DNA of 64,000 nucleotides from the NCBI RefSeq assembly GCF_019457615.1, contig NZ_CP080414.1, positions 1,238,501 through 1,302,500 of the forward strand. The letters run 5' to 3'. Each line of letters begins with the position of its first letter. The first letter of the stretch is position 1. Below, piece by piece: positions 27,101 through 35,267 of the stretch. A program made the position numbers and the translations under genes. The stretch is from Shewanella zhangzhouensis (lineage in GTDB: Bacteria; Pseudomonadota; Gammaproteobacteria; Enterobacterales; Shewanellaceae). The notes beneath the pieces are model-generated. The model did not search any database and was not told where the DNA came from. It saw only the letters and a list, made by a program, of their open reading frames with translations.

Positions 27101-27660
27101 TGCAGGACCGCAATATTGGAATAAGGTCCTTCGATGGCAGCAACAAGGACAGGCTGCCTCCATCGGCTCTGACCCTGGCGGATCTATATGATGTCACCAG
27201 CGCACCTCCAACCACCAAAGAGGAAGAAGTGCGTTTTGGAAAGCTGCGTGGCTGGTATTACAACTTCACCCGAAAAGGTGAAAAGAGCCTGTCGGCGGGC
27301 TCCATTATCAGGGGAAGGGTGTTCTTTACCTCCTACGTGCCCGGAAGTGCCGGTGCGCCGGGTACCAATCAATGCCTCATCCCTGGTAAGGGCTATCTCT
27401 ATGGCTTTGATTTGCATAAGGGGACCCGATCTTACAATCAAACCTATCTGGAAATGGGCGAAAGTGTGCCTGATACGCCGCAGCTTGTGGTGCCAAGCAG
27501 CAAAGCCATGTACTTGATTGGTATAGGCAAGGCGCCTGAATTGATGGTGAAAACCCGCTGTGAAGATAACAACGAACACTGTGATGGCTGTCCGCCGGGG
27601 GACGAGAAATGCATCGGCGGTGGCATGAATACCAGGAAGATTTATTACTATGCAAACTGA
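24115..27660 (+). CDS. pilY1: PilY1-like type IV pilus tip/biogenesis protein
   Basis: An 1181-residue exported protein. A long n-region and hydrophobic core end in a likely cleavage near residue 45 (PLSA|DD). A von Willebrand A domain follows, with the MIDAS motif DNSGSM (70-75). The C-terminal half is a PilY1 beta-propeller with a calcium loop DANNDGLTD (880-888). An acidic segment around 643-655 may bind another cation. The protein is cysteine-containing near the end (CEDNNEHCDGCPPGDEKC). PilY1 promotes pilus extension and surface adhesion. I use ATG 24115; a TTG two codons earlier is less likely. No minor pilin genes (fimT, pilV, pilW, pilX, pilE) are next to it, which is unusual. It overlaps the next gene by 11 bp. 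Confidence 0.88.
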   Translation: MSNELPPSTLAAGLRACARLRPSARQIMTGLISVMACLSSAPLSADDTSLYVYESSNRSDERPQVLVIFDNSGSMDTTVYGVNPSFTNTSGDLSDGEQIYYSLDAAETPPNPGNPAEKRFFTYKRNACASSFEFLKEQGVFTGFMRHYVYSGQTGSWEEFPRSDGASIRMVECFEDIQDKNYDNGSVAKDGLPVDGEGRRGSPSPFYRVSSGSKEATKELAMSKAKNTGFGTGRVVTLYTKTYLTWYHSKKKQVNRTRIDIAKEAITNVLLTTPGVDFGLAIFNSNVYEGYDDGGRIIARIKPATASYKKDLIEAVDLLDGTTWTPLCETLYEAYRYFSGGEVWFGDDDSTLKPYRDKDAIEGKNYKSPFKDCQNRAYVVYVTDGEPTRDTNANDLVLGLTGGVDAYTDSPSSYLSSLSSWMNTNDVNPNMTGKQSVSTYTIGFSQGAASAAGLLRHTAEKGGGKYYDATNVDDLQKSLMQVFKNILEKNASFTAPAVASNNFNRIQTFDSVYYSMFLPNRGPRWSGNLKKFKVTDGGDIIDANKAKVIDSDGNIAKTACSHWSSSADCSAGDGNDVRRGGAAGMLQRMQAKDRNLLSDVGGLKPLTLSAASTKAGGNAALATLLGVDEAEVANLIDWARGVDVDDDNDNGNLTEMRADIMGDPLHSKPLAINFGSEGSPDIRVIVGTNQGVLHMFKDEGASVSESWAYLPWEMLPKQAALRENLPSGRHSVYGIDGSPVAWVKSGASGIQKAWLFFGLRRGGDAYYALDITNPDTPRFMWRIDGNSPGMDLLGQSWSKPVVTFIPGRESSPVLIFGGGYSPSNKDIPGVGTPDNLGTAVFIVDAATGALVHSFGPNNAGNMTVMPSIKDSIPNEVAVLDANNDGLTDRIYATDTGGNVWRMDMPGATPKDANRRWSAFKFASLGGMTTGSDRRFFAAPVVAQTALNNTLEFTSHEKGRSTTVTTVQTIPYDAVVVGSGIRPAPQDDQREDMFFTLQDRNIGIRSFDGSNKDRLPPSALTLADLYDVTSAPPTTKEEEVRFGKLRGWYYNFTRKGEKSLSAGSIIRGRVFFTSYVPGSAGAPGTNQCLIPGKGYLYGFDLHKGTRSYNQTYLEMGESVPDTPQLVVPSSKAMYLIGIGKAPELMVKTRCEDNNEHCDGCPPGDEKCIGGGMNTRKIYYYAN

Positions 27661-27982
27661 CATCCCTGTTGTCGCCTTTTTATTGGCGTTGAGTTTATCT
27701 TCCACGGCATCGGCCGCGACAGAAGCTCCGGAGCACGCCGAACGCGAGTCGTTCAAGTGCTTTATCAGCACCAACGTGGGTGATGGGGTATACGACTTCA
27801 GTTGGTACGCGGCCGATACCGCGCGCAACATGGCTGAGCTTGTGGGGCAGCGGTTGGCCAACTCTGCCATGAGAGCCAAAGGTATCCGGGTTTACGCCGG
27901 TGAAGTTCACGAGTGTGTGCCCCAGGACCGTGATTTTGCGGCGCAGAAGGCCCGGACACTGGATGAGGCAATGGCACGCTAA
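27650..27982 (+). CDS. Small exported protein translationally coupled to pilY1
   Basis: A 110-residue protein with a signal peptide (about residues 1-22, ending STASA|A). The mature part is about 88 residues with exactly two cysteines (Cys37 and Cys89), which could form a disulfide. Its ATG lies inside the last codons of pilY1, an 11-bp overlap that implies translational coupling and equal dosage. I recognise no family. From position it may be a pilus-tip partner or chaperone of PilY1. Confidence 0.7.
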   Translation: MQTDIPVVAFLLALSLSSTASAATEAPEHAERESFKCFISTNVGDGVYDFSWYAADTARNMAELVGQRLANSAMRAKGIRVYAGEVHECVPQDRDFAAQKARTLDEAMAR

Positions 27983-28038
27983 GCACGGGGGCTTCAGCAC
28001 TTTGGTGTTGGTTGCCCAGGCGGATTGCTGCGCCTGGC

Positions 28039-28785
28039 TTAGTTTAGCGTTGTACTCAAAGGGGAGAGGATGGCCTTCATGCTGCCGTCTTCTTCCATAC
28101 CCACAATTGCCTGATTGAAATCGTCAAGGAGTTGAAGGTTTCCCTCCCGCGTTTTCGACACCCCAAGATGAAATACCTCCTTTGCCAGAGGTTCACCCAC
28201 AAACTCAAATTGCCCCTGATATTCCGCCGGGCCGTGGGCGATAAGATACTGAGCTACATTGCGGCTTATTACGATTAAATCCACCCTGCCTATCAGCAGC
28301 TTGCGCAGATTCGTTTCATCCGAGTCGGCCTCTTCTGTATGTAATTTGCTGCTGGCAATGGCCGCCGGGTTGGCATAGCCCCGGCTTATTCCAATCCGTT
28401 TGCCCTGGAGTTCTGACAACTTATGATACCCAATCTGGTCCTGCTTCCTGGCCAAAAAGGCAATTTCCGTTCCCTGCAGAGGCCGCGAATAATAGGCCCA
28501 GCTTTCCCGTTCGGCCCTATACCAGAGTCCGATAATGGCGTCGGCTTTGCCGGCTTTAATGAGGGCTGTGGCGCGAATAAAGGGATAGAACTTAAGCTCT
28601 ACCTGATAGCCCCGGCGCTGCAGCGCCTCTTGCACCAGAACCGCTACGGGTCCGAAATGGTCCAGTGACTCAGCATAAAAAGGGGGAAGGTCGGTAGCCA
28701 CCAGTGTCAGGGTTTTGGGCTCCTGCGCTGTAACCCAGAGCGGCAGTAGCAGAAATATCAGCAAGGTTAAGCGCTTCGGCGACAT
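28039..28785 (-). CDS. Periplasmic binding protein, family 3 (orphan)
   Basis: A 248-residue exported protein with a signal peptide (about residues 1-20, cleavage after VTA) and one SBP_bac_3 domain (TLTLVATDLPPFYAE onward). Features include the ELQGKRIGISRGYA hinge region and a late GVSKTREG segment. No transporter genes flank it. It is similar in size and type to the protein at 22935-23714 but clearly divergent in sequence. Ligand unknown. Confidence 0.8.
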   Translation of the reverse strand: MSPKRLTLLIFLLLPLWVTAQEPKTLTLVATDLPPFYAESLDHFGPVAVLVQEALQRRGYQVELKFYPFIRATALIKAGKADAIIGLWYRAERESWAYYSRPLQGTEIAFLARKQDQIGYHKLSELQGKRIGISRGYANPAAIASSKLHTEEADSDETNLRKLLIGRVDLIVISRNVAQYLIAHGPAEYQGQFEFVGEPLAKEVFHLGVSKTREGNLQLLDDFNQAIVGMEEDGSMKAILSPLSTTLN

Positions 28786-28889
28786 AAAGCGGGTTCCAGC
28801 GGCGGGAAAGGCGGCGTTGTTTTTGAGTATAGTACGCCGCGTTTCTCCTGCCTCTGGCTGCGTCTGAGAAACAGATTGGAATAGTTGGA

Positions 28890-30092
28890 TTAGTCACTGA
28901 TAAGCGGTGATTTGCTGCCATCGTACTTGCCCCGAAGCAGTGTTTCCCCCTCCACCCAGAGCAATTCCCCGGCGTTACCCAGTTTGATGGAAGAATCGAT
29001 GGCGATGATGCGGTTGTCATAAAGACCCAGCACCCTGGTTTGTGAGGTATGGCCGACCACTATGTGGTTGACACCAAAGTGTTTAAGCAGGGCATCGATT
29101 TGCGATTCATCCAGCTCCGACTTGAAGTAACCCCGATACCAGGTAGGCCCGCCCTTATAAAACAAGAAGTTCAGCAACGGGTCTGTCTTGAGAGCGGATT
29201 TTTCATCGTCGATATGTTTGCGGTACAGGTCGTTGGCCTGGCCGATGGAAAGACCACGCTCCAGCCACTCGGGGCTGATGCCGCCGTGCATAAACAGCAT
29301 ATCGTTTATTTTTACCAGGGTGTTTTTACTTCTGAGCCACTGGCCGATTTCGGTATCCCTGTCGTAGAGGGCGTCGTAGGGGCGACCGATAAGGGCGCTG
29401 CTGACACGGTAGCGATCGTTGACGTAGCGCAGGTCGCCCTGCAGCACCATTTGCTCGTGGTTACCCATCAAGAGGTGCACCATGCCACCGGCGGCGCGTG
29501 CGGCCCGGTCGAGCTCGTACATCAACCAGAGCACCTCGTTGACCTCAGGCCCCCGGTCAAACATGTCTCCTGTCATCACCAGATGGCCATCCCCCAGCGC
29601 CCAGCGGTTGTTTTCATCGATGACCCTGTGGGCGCGAAGCAGGTTTATCAGCACCTGATACTGGCCATGGACATCACTGAGGGCAACCAGGGTTTTTACG
29701 CCGTTGACTTGATCCTCATCGATTGCATAGGGGCCAAACAGAGTGGGCTGGGGCAGGGCGCCGCAATGCTCGGGGCGCTGCAGCCTGGTGCCAGCCTCTG
29801 TCGTTATCAGTCGGCGGTGACAAATCCAATGGGCCTGCTTTTGGTGTGCATCATTGATGACGTACGGGCCATCATGAAAGTCTGTGTCGGCATCAGAGCC
29901 CACTTCTGCCTGCCTAAGGTCTGGCATTTTTGCCATCGCCTGAGATGCAATCGGCAGCACCAACATTGTTACGGCCATCAAGGCGGCACTAATCGAGCCA
30001 GCGCCACTGCTACTTAAGCCTGCACCAAAGCTGTGGGCACGCTGAGAGCTCCTGCTCTGGTGGGAGAAAAACCGGGTCAGTACAGACTTCAC
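28890..30092 (-). CDS. Shewanella-like PPP-family protein phosphatase
   Basis: A metallophosphoesterase of about 400 residues. All PPP catalytic blocks are present: SDVHGQY, TGDMFDRG, MGNHEQM, the MHGG histidine block and VVGHTSQT. The SDVHGQ and GDMFDRG forms are those of Shewanella-like phosphatases, whose Shewanella founder dephosphorylates phosphotyrosine. I favour GTG 30092, with GAGGT about seven bases upstream, giving an n-region plus signal-peptide-like helix ending at SQAMA. Longer starts at ATG 30134 or further up are possible. It is likely periplasmic. The gene stands alone. Confidence 0.78.
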   Translation of the reverse strand: MKSVLTRFFSHQSRSSQRAHSFGAGLSSSGAGSISAALMAVTMLVLPIASQAMAKMPDLRQAEVGSDADTDFHDGPYVINDAHQKQAHWICHRRLITTEAGTRLQRPEHCGALPQPTLFGPYAIDEDQVNGVKTLVALSDVHGQYQVLINLLRAHRVIDENNRWALGDGHLVMTGDMFDRGPEVNEVLWLMYELDRAARAAGGMVHLLMGNHEQMVLQGDLRYVNDRYRVSSALIGRPYDALYDRDTEIGQWLRSKNTLVKINDMLFMHGGISPEWLERGLSIGQANDLYRKHIDDEKSALKTDPLLNFLFYKGGPTWYRGYFKSELDESQIDALLKHFGVNHIVVGHTSQTRVLGLYDNRIIAIDSSIKLGNAGELLWVEGETLLRGKYDGSKSPLISD

Positions 30093-30261
30093 TCGATACC
30101 TCGGGAATGGATTCAAGCGATGCCCCAATAGCATCACCTTTGCTGCCAATGGGCCGCAGTATAACTCCGAAAATGGAGCCATCGGAGCGAATAGAGAAAG
30201 AAACGAGCTAAAAACGACAAGGCCAGAATTTTGGCAACTTAATGATAAATATGAATAAATA

Positions 30262-30290
30262 AAAAAGGAGACCCGAAGGTCTCCTTGATG
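30262..30290 (-). terminator. Rho-independent terminator after ettA
   Basis: On the minus strand AAGGAGACC-TTCG-GGTCTCCTT (30286-30265) forms a 9-bp stem with a UUCG tetraloop, followed by TTTTATT. It lies about 30 bp past the ettA stop. Confidence 0.92.
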
Positions 30291-30316
30291 ATTCAAGCCA
30301 TGCGCTTATGCCGGAC

Positions 30317-31984
30317 TTATTTGGTCATGCGCTTGTACTTGAGGCGATGCGGCTCAACCACATCGGTGCCGTAGGTGTTCTTCAGCCAGGTAGAGTACTC
30401 GGTGTAGTTACCTTCGTAGAAGTTCACCTGACCCTCATCACGGTAGTCGAGGATGTGGGTACAGATACGGTCGAGGAACCAACGGTCGTGGGAAATCACC
30501 ATGGCGCAGCCGGGGAATTCCAGCAGGGCTTCTTCGAGGGCACGCAGGGTTTCCACGTCCAGATCGTTGGTAGGTTCGTCGAGCAGCAGCACGTTGCCGC
30601 CGGCTTGCAGCAGCTTGGCCAGGTGCACACGGTTGCGCTCACCACCGGAGAGGGTACCGATGATTTTTTGCTGATCCGCACCACGGAAGTTAAAGCGGCC
30701 CACGTAGGCACGGCTTGGGATTTCCATGTTGTTGATGCGCATGATGTCCTGACCGCCGGAAATTTCTTCCCAAATGGTGGCCTTGTTGTTCATGGAATCA
30801 CGGAACTGCTCAACCGAGGCGATTTTCACGGTTTCACCGATGTCAATCTCGCCGCTGTCTGGCTGCTCGGCGCCGCTCAGCATGCGGAACAGGGTCGATT
30901 TACCGGCACCGTTGGCACCGATAATGCCCACAATGGCGCCCTTGGGTACACTGAACGACAGGTTGTCGATAAGGATGCGATCGCCGTAGCTCTTGGTGAG
31001 GTTACGCACCTCAATCACCTTGTCACCGAGACGTGGTCCGGGCGGAATAAACAGCTCGTTGGTCTCGTTGCGGCGCTGGTAATCGGAGCTGTTCAGCTCC
31101 TCGAAGCGGTTCATACGCGCCTTGCCCTTGGACTGACGGCCCTTGGCCCCCTGACGCACCCACTCAAGTTCCTTGGAGATAGTCTTTTGACGGGCGCTCT
31201 CGGTGGCGGCTTCCTGCTTCAGACGGGCATCTTTCTGCTCCAGCCAGCTGGAGTAGTTGCCCTGCCATGGGATACCTTCGCCGCGGTCGAGTTCCAGAAT
31301 CCAGCCGGCGGCGTTATCAAGGAAGTAACGGTCGTGGGTAATGGCCACGACTGTGCCTGAGTATTCCTGCAGGAAGTGCTCAAGCCAGGCCACAGACTCG
31401 GCGTCCAGGTGGTTGGTGGGTTCGTCCAGCAGCAGCATCTCGGGCTTTTCGAGCAGCAGGCGGCAGATGGCCACACGGCGGCGCTCACCACCCGACAGCA
31501 CTTCAATCTTGGCATCCCACTCCGGCAGACGCAGGGCGTTGGCGGCGCGTTCGAGGATGTTGTCCAGGTTATGGGCATCCTGAGCCTGAATGATGGCTTC
31601 CAGTTCACCTTGCTCTTTGGCCAGGGCGTCGAAGTCGGCGTCCGGCTCGGCATAGGCAGCGTACACTTCATCGAGGCGGGTCAGGGCGCGCTTGGCTTCG
31701 CCAACGGCTTCTTCGATGGCTTCACGCACTGTCTGGTTCGGGTCAAGCTGTGGCTCCTGGGGCAGGTAGCCAATCTTAAGACCGGGCATGGGGCGGGCTT
31801 CACCTTCGATTTCGGTGTCGATACCGGCCATGATGCGCAGCAATGTGGATTTACCCGAGCCGTTCAGACCCAGAACACCAATCTTGGCGCCGGGGAAGAA
31901 GCTTAGGGAGATGTCTTTAAGGATTTGCTTCTTGGGCGGCACGATTTTGCCAACCCGCAGCATGCTGTAAACAAACTGAGCCAT
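30317..31984 (-). CDS. ettA: EttA, energy-dependent translational throttle ABC-F ATPase
   Basis: A 555-residue ABC-F protein that binds the ribosomal E site and gates the first elongation steps in response to ATP/ADP. Two nucleotide-binding domains are clear: Walker A GLNGSGKS and GANGAGKS, signatures LSGGERRRV and LSGGERNRV, and Walker B boxes LLLDEPTNHLD and LLLDEPTNDLD. The charged linker between them contains GRQSKGKARMNRFEEL. The start ATG 31984 (MAQFVYSM) gives exactly the length of Escherichia coli EttA; a frame 20 codons longer exists but is not homologous. Confidence 0.95.
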   Translation of the reverse strand: MAQFVYSMLRVGKIVPPKKQILKDISLSFFPGAKIGVLGLNGSGKSTLLRIMAGIDTEIEGEARPMPGLKIGYLPQEPQLDPNQTVREAIEEAVGEAKRALTRLDEVYAAYAEPDADFDALAKEQGELEAIIQAQDAHNLDNILERAANALRLPEWDAKIEVLSGGERRRVAICRLLLEKPEMLLLDEPTNHLDAESVAWLEHFLQEYSGTVVAITHDRYFLDNAAGWILELDRGEGIPWQGNYSSWLEQKDARLKQEAATESARQKTISKELEWVRQGAKGRQSKGKARMNRFEELNSSDYQRRNETNELFIPPGPRLGDKVIEVRNLTKSYGDRILIDNLSFSVPKGAIVGIIGANGAGKSTLFRMLSGAEQPDSGEIDIGETVKIASVEQFRDSMNNKATIWEEISGGQDIMRINNMEIPSRAYVGRFNFRGADQQKIIGTLSGGERNRVHLAKLLQAGGNVLLLDEPTNDLDVETLRALEEALLEFPGCAMVISHDRWFLDRICTHILDYRDEGQVNFYEGNYTEYSTWLKNTYGTDVVEPHRLKYKRMTK

Positions 31985-32226
31985 GTCGTCTCTCTGCGAT
32001 TTACAAATAGAATTAAGCGCTGAAAATTGGCCGAAGTTTACCAAGTCGGGGCACTATTCTCCAGATGGCGATGTGAAATCCCATCCCGTTACGGGTTGTT
32101 TTGATGATGAAACACAGTCATCGGCACAGAGAGGGATTTTCATCATATTGCGGCTGGGATTGTGATCAATTGCAGAGTAGAATACCGCGCAACCCTACCT
32201 ATAAGATTTGCCAGCTGGAGTGACCA

Positions 32227-33480
32227 ATGCTGAAGAAGACCATGAATATTGCCGACTATGATCCCGAGCTGTTCAAGGCGATTGAAGACGAAACCCTTCG
32301 CCAGGAAGAGCATATCGAGCTGATTGCCTCTGAGAACTACACCTCTCCCCGCGTGATGCAGGCTCAGGGTTCACAGCTGACCAACAAGTACGCCGAAGGT
32401 TACCCTGGCAAGCGTTACTATGGTGGTTGTGAGTATGTCGACATCGTGGAAACCCTGGCCATCGAGCGCGCCAAAGAACTCTTCGGTGCCACTTTCGCCA
32501 ACGTCCAGCCACACTCCGGCTCACAGGCCAACAGCGCCGTGTACATGACCCTGCTGCAGCCAGGCGACACTGTACTGGGCATGAACCTGGCCCACGGTGG
32601 TCACCTGACCCACGGCTCACCGGTAAACTTCTCTGGCAAACTGTACAACATCATTCCTTACGGCATTGATGAGTCCGGCAAGATTGACTACGACGAAATG
32701 GAGCGTCTGGCCGTTGAGCACAAGCCAAAGATGATGATTGGCGGTTTCTCTGCCTACTCTGGCATCGTTGACTGGGCCCGCATGCGCGAAATCGCCGACA
32801 AGATTGGCGCTTACCTGTTTGTGGACATGGCCCACGTGGCTGGTCTCGTGGCCGCCGGTGTGTATCCAAACCCGGTTCCACACGCTCACGTTGTGACTTC
32901 TACCACTCACAAGACCCTGGCCGGTCCACGTGGCGGTATCATCCTGTCTGCTGCCAATGACGAAGACCTGTACAAGAAGCTGAATTCAGCGGTATTCCCA
33001 GGTGGTCAGGGCGGCCCATTGATGCACGTTATCGCCGGTAAAGCGGTAGCCTTCAAAGAAGCGCTGGAGCCTGAATTCAAGGTGTACCAGCAGCAGGTTG
33101 TGACCAACGCCAAAGCCATGGTGGAAGTGTTCCTCGAGCGCGGTTATAAGATAGTATCCGGCGGTACCGACAACCACCTGATGCTGGTTGACCTTATTGG
33201 CCGTGACCTGACAGGTAAAGAAGCCGACGCTGCTCTGGGCGCTGCCAACATCACAGTGAACAAAAACTCAGTGCCGAACGATCCTCGTTCTCCTTTCATC
33301 ACCTCCGGTATCCGTATCGGTACCCCAGCCATCACCCGCCGTGGTTTCAAAGAAACCGAAGCCCGTGAGCTGACTCACTGGATCTGTGATGTACTGGACA
33401 ATGCCAAAGATGAGAGCGTGATTGCACGCGTGAAAGGTCAGGTACTGGAACTGTGTGCTCGTTTCCCTGTTTACGGTTAA
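32227..33480 (+). CDS. glyA: Serine hydroxymethyltransferase
   Basis: A 417-residue PLP enzyme that interconverts serine and glycine and loads tetrahydrofolate with one-carbon units. The PLP lysine is Lys229 in TSTTHKTLAGPRGG, and EEHIELIASENY and the tetrameric HSGSQAN loop are intact. Length and start (MLKKTMNIADYD) agree with proteobacterial GlyA. A CTGGAG ribosome-binding site precedes ATG 32227. It is divergent from ettA and ends at a terminator before nrdR. Confidence 0.98.
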   Translation: MLKKTMNIADYDPELFKAIEDETLRQEEHIELIASENYTSPRVMQAQGSQLTNKYAEGYPGKRYYGGCEYVDIVETLAIERAKELFGATFANVQPHSGSQANSAVYMTLLQPGDTVLGMNLAHGGHLTHGSPVNFSGKLYNIIPYGIDESGKIDYDEMERLAVEHKPKMMIGGFSAYSGIVDWARMREIADKIGAYLFVDMAHVAGLVAAGVYPNPVPHAHVVTSTTHKTLAGPRGGIILSAANDEDLYKKLNSAVFPGGQGGPLMHVIAGKAVAFKEALEPEFKVYQQQVVTNAKAMVEVFLERGYKIVSGGTDNHLMLVDLIGRDLTGKEADAALGAANITVNKNSVPNDPRSPFITSGIRIGTPAITRRGFKETEARELTHWICDVLDNAKDESVIARVKGQVLELCARFPVYG

Positions 33481-33506
33481 CCTTTTAACCTGAATAGGAT
33501 ACACTC

Positions 33507-33535
33507 ATGGCCGCTGCAATAGCGGCCATTTTTAT
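33507..33535 (+). terminator. Rho-independent terminator after glyA
   Basis: ATGGCCGCT-GCAAT-AGCGGCCAT is a perfect 9-bp stem followed by TTTTTATTTG, 27 bp past the glyA stop. Confidence 0.9.
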
Positions 33536-33584
33536 TTGTATTGCGGTTCCATTTTGCCCTTCAATCAGCACGCCAGGAGGCCCC

Positions 33585-34034
33585 ATGCACTGTCCATTTT
33601 GCAACGCAACCGACACCAAGGTGATCGACTCCCGTCTGGTGGGAGAAGGGCATCAGGTCAGGCGTCGGCGGGAGTGCACTGAATGCCACGAGCGTTTTAC
33701 CACCTTTGAAGGTGCTGAACTGGTGATGCCAAGGGTGATTAAGCGTGATGGTACCCGTCAGCCATTCGATGATGAAAAGCTGCGCAGCGGCATGCTCAAA
33801 GCCGTGGAAAAACGCCCCGTGTCCATCGATCAGATTGACCAGGCGATGAACAAGATTAAGTCGACCCTGCGCGCCACCGGCGAGCGGGAAATCCCCTCAG
33901 AGATGATTGGCAACCTGATGATGGATAGCCTGATTGAGCTGGATAAAGTGGCCTATATCCGCTTTGCCTCAGTTTACCGCGCCTTTGAAGACGTATCTGA
34001 GTTTGGTGAAGCCATCGCCAGACTGCAGAAATAA
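33585..34034 (+). CDS. nrdR: NrdR, transcriptional repressor of ribonucleotide reductase genes
   Basis: A 149-residue repressor with an N-terminal zinc ribbon (MHCPFCNATDTKVIDSR ... CTECHERF) and an ATP-cone domain (about residues 49-139) that senses ATP/dATP. The start ATG 33585 has a perfect AGGAGG five bases upstream. A longer in-frame start at 33507 would lie in the glyA terminator stem and is rejected. It leads into ribD after 53 bp, the conserved nrdR-rib order. Confidence 0.97.
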   Translation: MHCPFCNATDTKVIDSRLVGEGHQVRRRRECTECHERFTTFEGAELVMPRVIKRDGTRQPFDDEKLRSGMLKAVEKRPVSIDQIDQAMNKIKSTLRATGEREIPSEMIGNLMMDSLIELDKVAYIRFASVYRAFEDVSEFGEAIARLQK

Positions 34035-34087
34035 GCACATCAGCAACAATCAGGGTTTCAGAAAAGACAGCAGCGCGGCAATCATCC

Positions 34088-35230
34088 ATGAGCACATCCG
34101 TCACCAGCCAGTTTTCTCCACATGACCATGCCATGATGGCCCGCGCCATCATGCTGGCCAAACGTGGCCAGTACACCACCCGCCCCAATCCCAATGTGGG
34201 CTGCGTGATAGTGAATGACGCCGGTGATATCGTAGGTGAAGGCTGGCATGTCCGCGCCGGTGGCCCCCACGCCGAAGTGCATGCACTGAGACAAGCCGGA
34301 GACCGCGCCCAAGGCGCCACAGCCTATGTCACCCTCGAGCCGTGCAGCCATTATGGCCGCACTCCGCCCTGTGCCAAGGCGCTGATTGATAATGGTTTAA
34401 GACGTGTTGTTGTCGCCATGACCGACCCGAATCCGCAGGTGGCGGGCAGGGGGCTTAAGCTGCTCCAGGACGCCGGTATCGAGGTGGCCCACGGCTTGAT
34501 GGAAGCCGAAGCGCGGGCACTGAACCCGGGCTTTTTGTCGCGAATGGAGCGCGCTTGCCCGTTCGTTAGCGTAAAAGTGGCGGCAAGCCTTGATGGTAAA
34601 ACCGCGCTCTCCAGCGGTGAGTCCAAATGGATCACCGGGCCCGAGGCGCGCCGTGACGTGCAAAGGCTGCGCGCCATGTCCTGCGCTCTGATTACTGGCA
34701 TTGATACCGTACTGCTGGATGACCCCAGCCTCAATGTGCGCCATGGTGAGCTTGGCAGTCTGGCGGCAAGCCTGACGGAAGCCGAGCTTATCCAACCTAT
34801 CCGGGTAGTGCTCGACAGCCAGCGGCGCATGAGCGCCGATGCCAAACTCTTTGGTATTGCCGGTCCGATTTTACTGGTATCCGCTGAGCCCTACGATGCC
34901 CATTTTTTGCATTCACTGCCGGACTTTGTCACCTGTTTGACCCTGCCGGGTGGTGATGGCCGTATTGACCTTGCCGCGCTGCTTAAACACCTCGGTGAAA
35001 ACTGCAACCGGGTGCTTGTGGAAGCCGGCGGTACCCTCGCCGGCGCTTTTATCGCCGCAGGACTTTGTGATGAGCTGGTGCTGTATCAGGCACCCAAGCT
35101 CCTTGGCAGCCATGGCCGCGATATGCTGCAGCTGCCTGATTATCAGACCATGGCCGAGTTGCCGGGTCTTAAGCTTATTGATGAGCGCAAACTGGGCCAG
35201 GATTGGCGCTTTACCTTCACTGTGGCCTGA
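34088..35230 (+). CDS. ribD: RibD, bifunctional deaminase/reductase of riboflavin synthesis
   Basis: A 380-residue enzyme. The N-terminal deaminase domain (to about residue 150) has the zinc ligands in HAEVHAL and PCSHYGRTPPC. The C-terminal reductase domain (about 155-375) has VSVKVAASLDGKTAL and the late GGTLAGAFI motif. It converts the product of GTP cyclohydrolase II into the ribitylamino pyrimidine. First gene of the rib cluster; ribE follows after 37 bp. Confidence 0.96.
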   Translation: MSTSVTSQFSPHDHAMMARAIMLAKRGQYTTRPNPNVGCVIVNDAGDIVGEGWHVRAGGPHAEVHALRQAGDRAQGATAYVTLEPCSHYGRTPPCAKALIDNGLRRVVVAMTDPNPQVAGRGLKLLQDAGIEVAHGLMEAEARALNPGFLSRMERACPFVSVKVAASLDGKTALSSGESKWITGPEARRDVQRLRAMSCALITGIDTVLLDDPSLNVRHGELGSLAASLTEAELIQPIRVVLDSQRRMSADAKLFGIAGPILLVSAEPYDAHFLHSLPDFVTCLTLPGGDGRIDLAALLKHLGENCNRVLVEAGGTLAGAFIAAGLCDELVLYQAPKLLGSHGRDMLQLPDYQTMAELPGLKLIDERKLGQDWRFTFTVA

Positions 35231-35267
35231 GCGTCAGCAGCCGCTGCATCGAGCCTAAAGAGGATTT

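Noticed and set aside
28014..28039. Hairpin GCCCAGGCG / CGCCTGGCT between convergent genes
   Set aside because: The stem is only about seven matched pairs and there is no T-run on either strand, so I do not call a terminator.
30308..31360. Open frame of about 350 codons antisense to ettA
   Set aside because: Fully inside ettA on the opposite strand, with no recognisable domain. It begins within the region of the ettA terminator and stop.
33507..33584. N-terminal extension of nrdR
   Set aside because: This segment is the glyA terminator hairpin and T-run; the real start has an AGGAGG site and matches the family.
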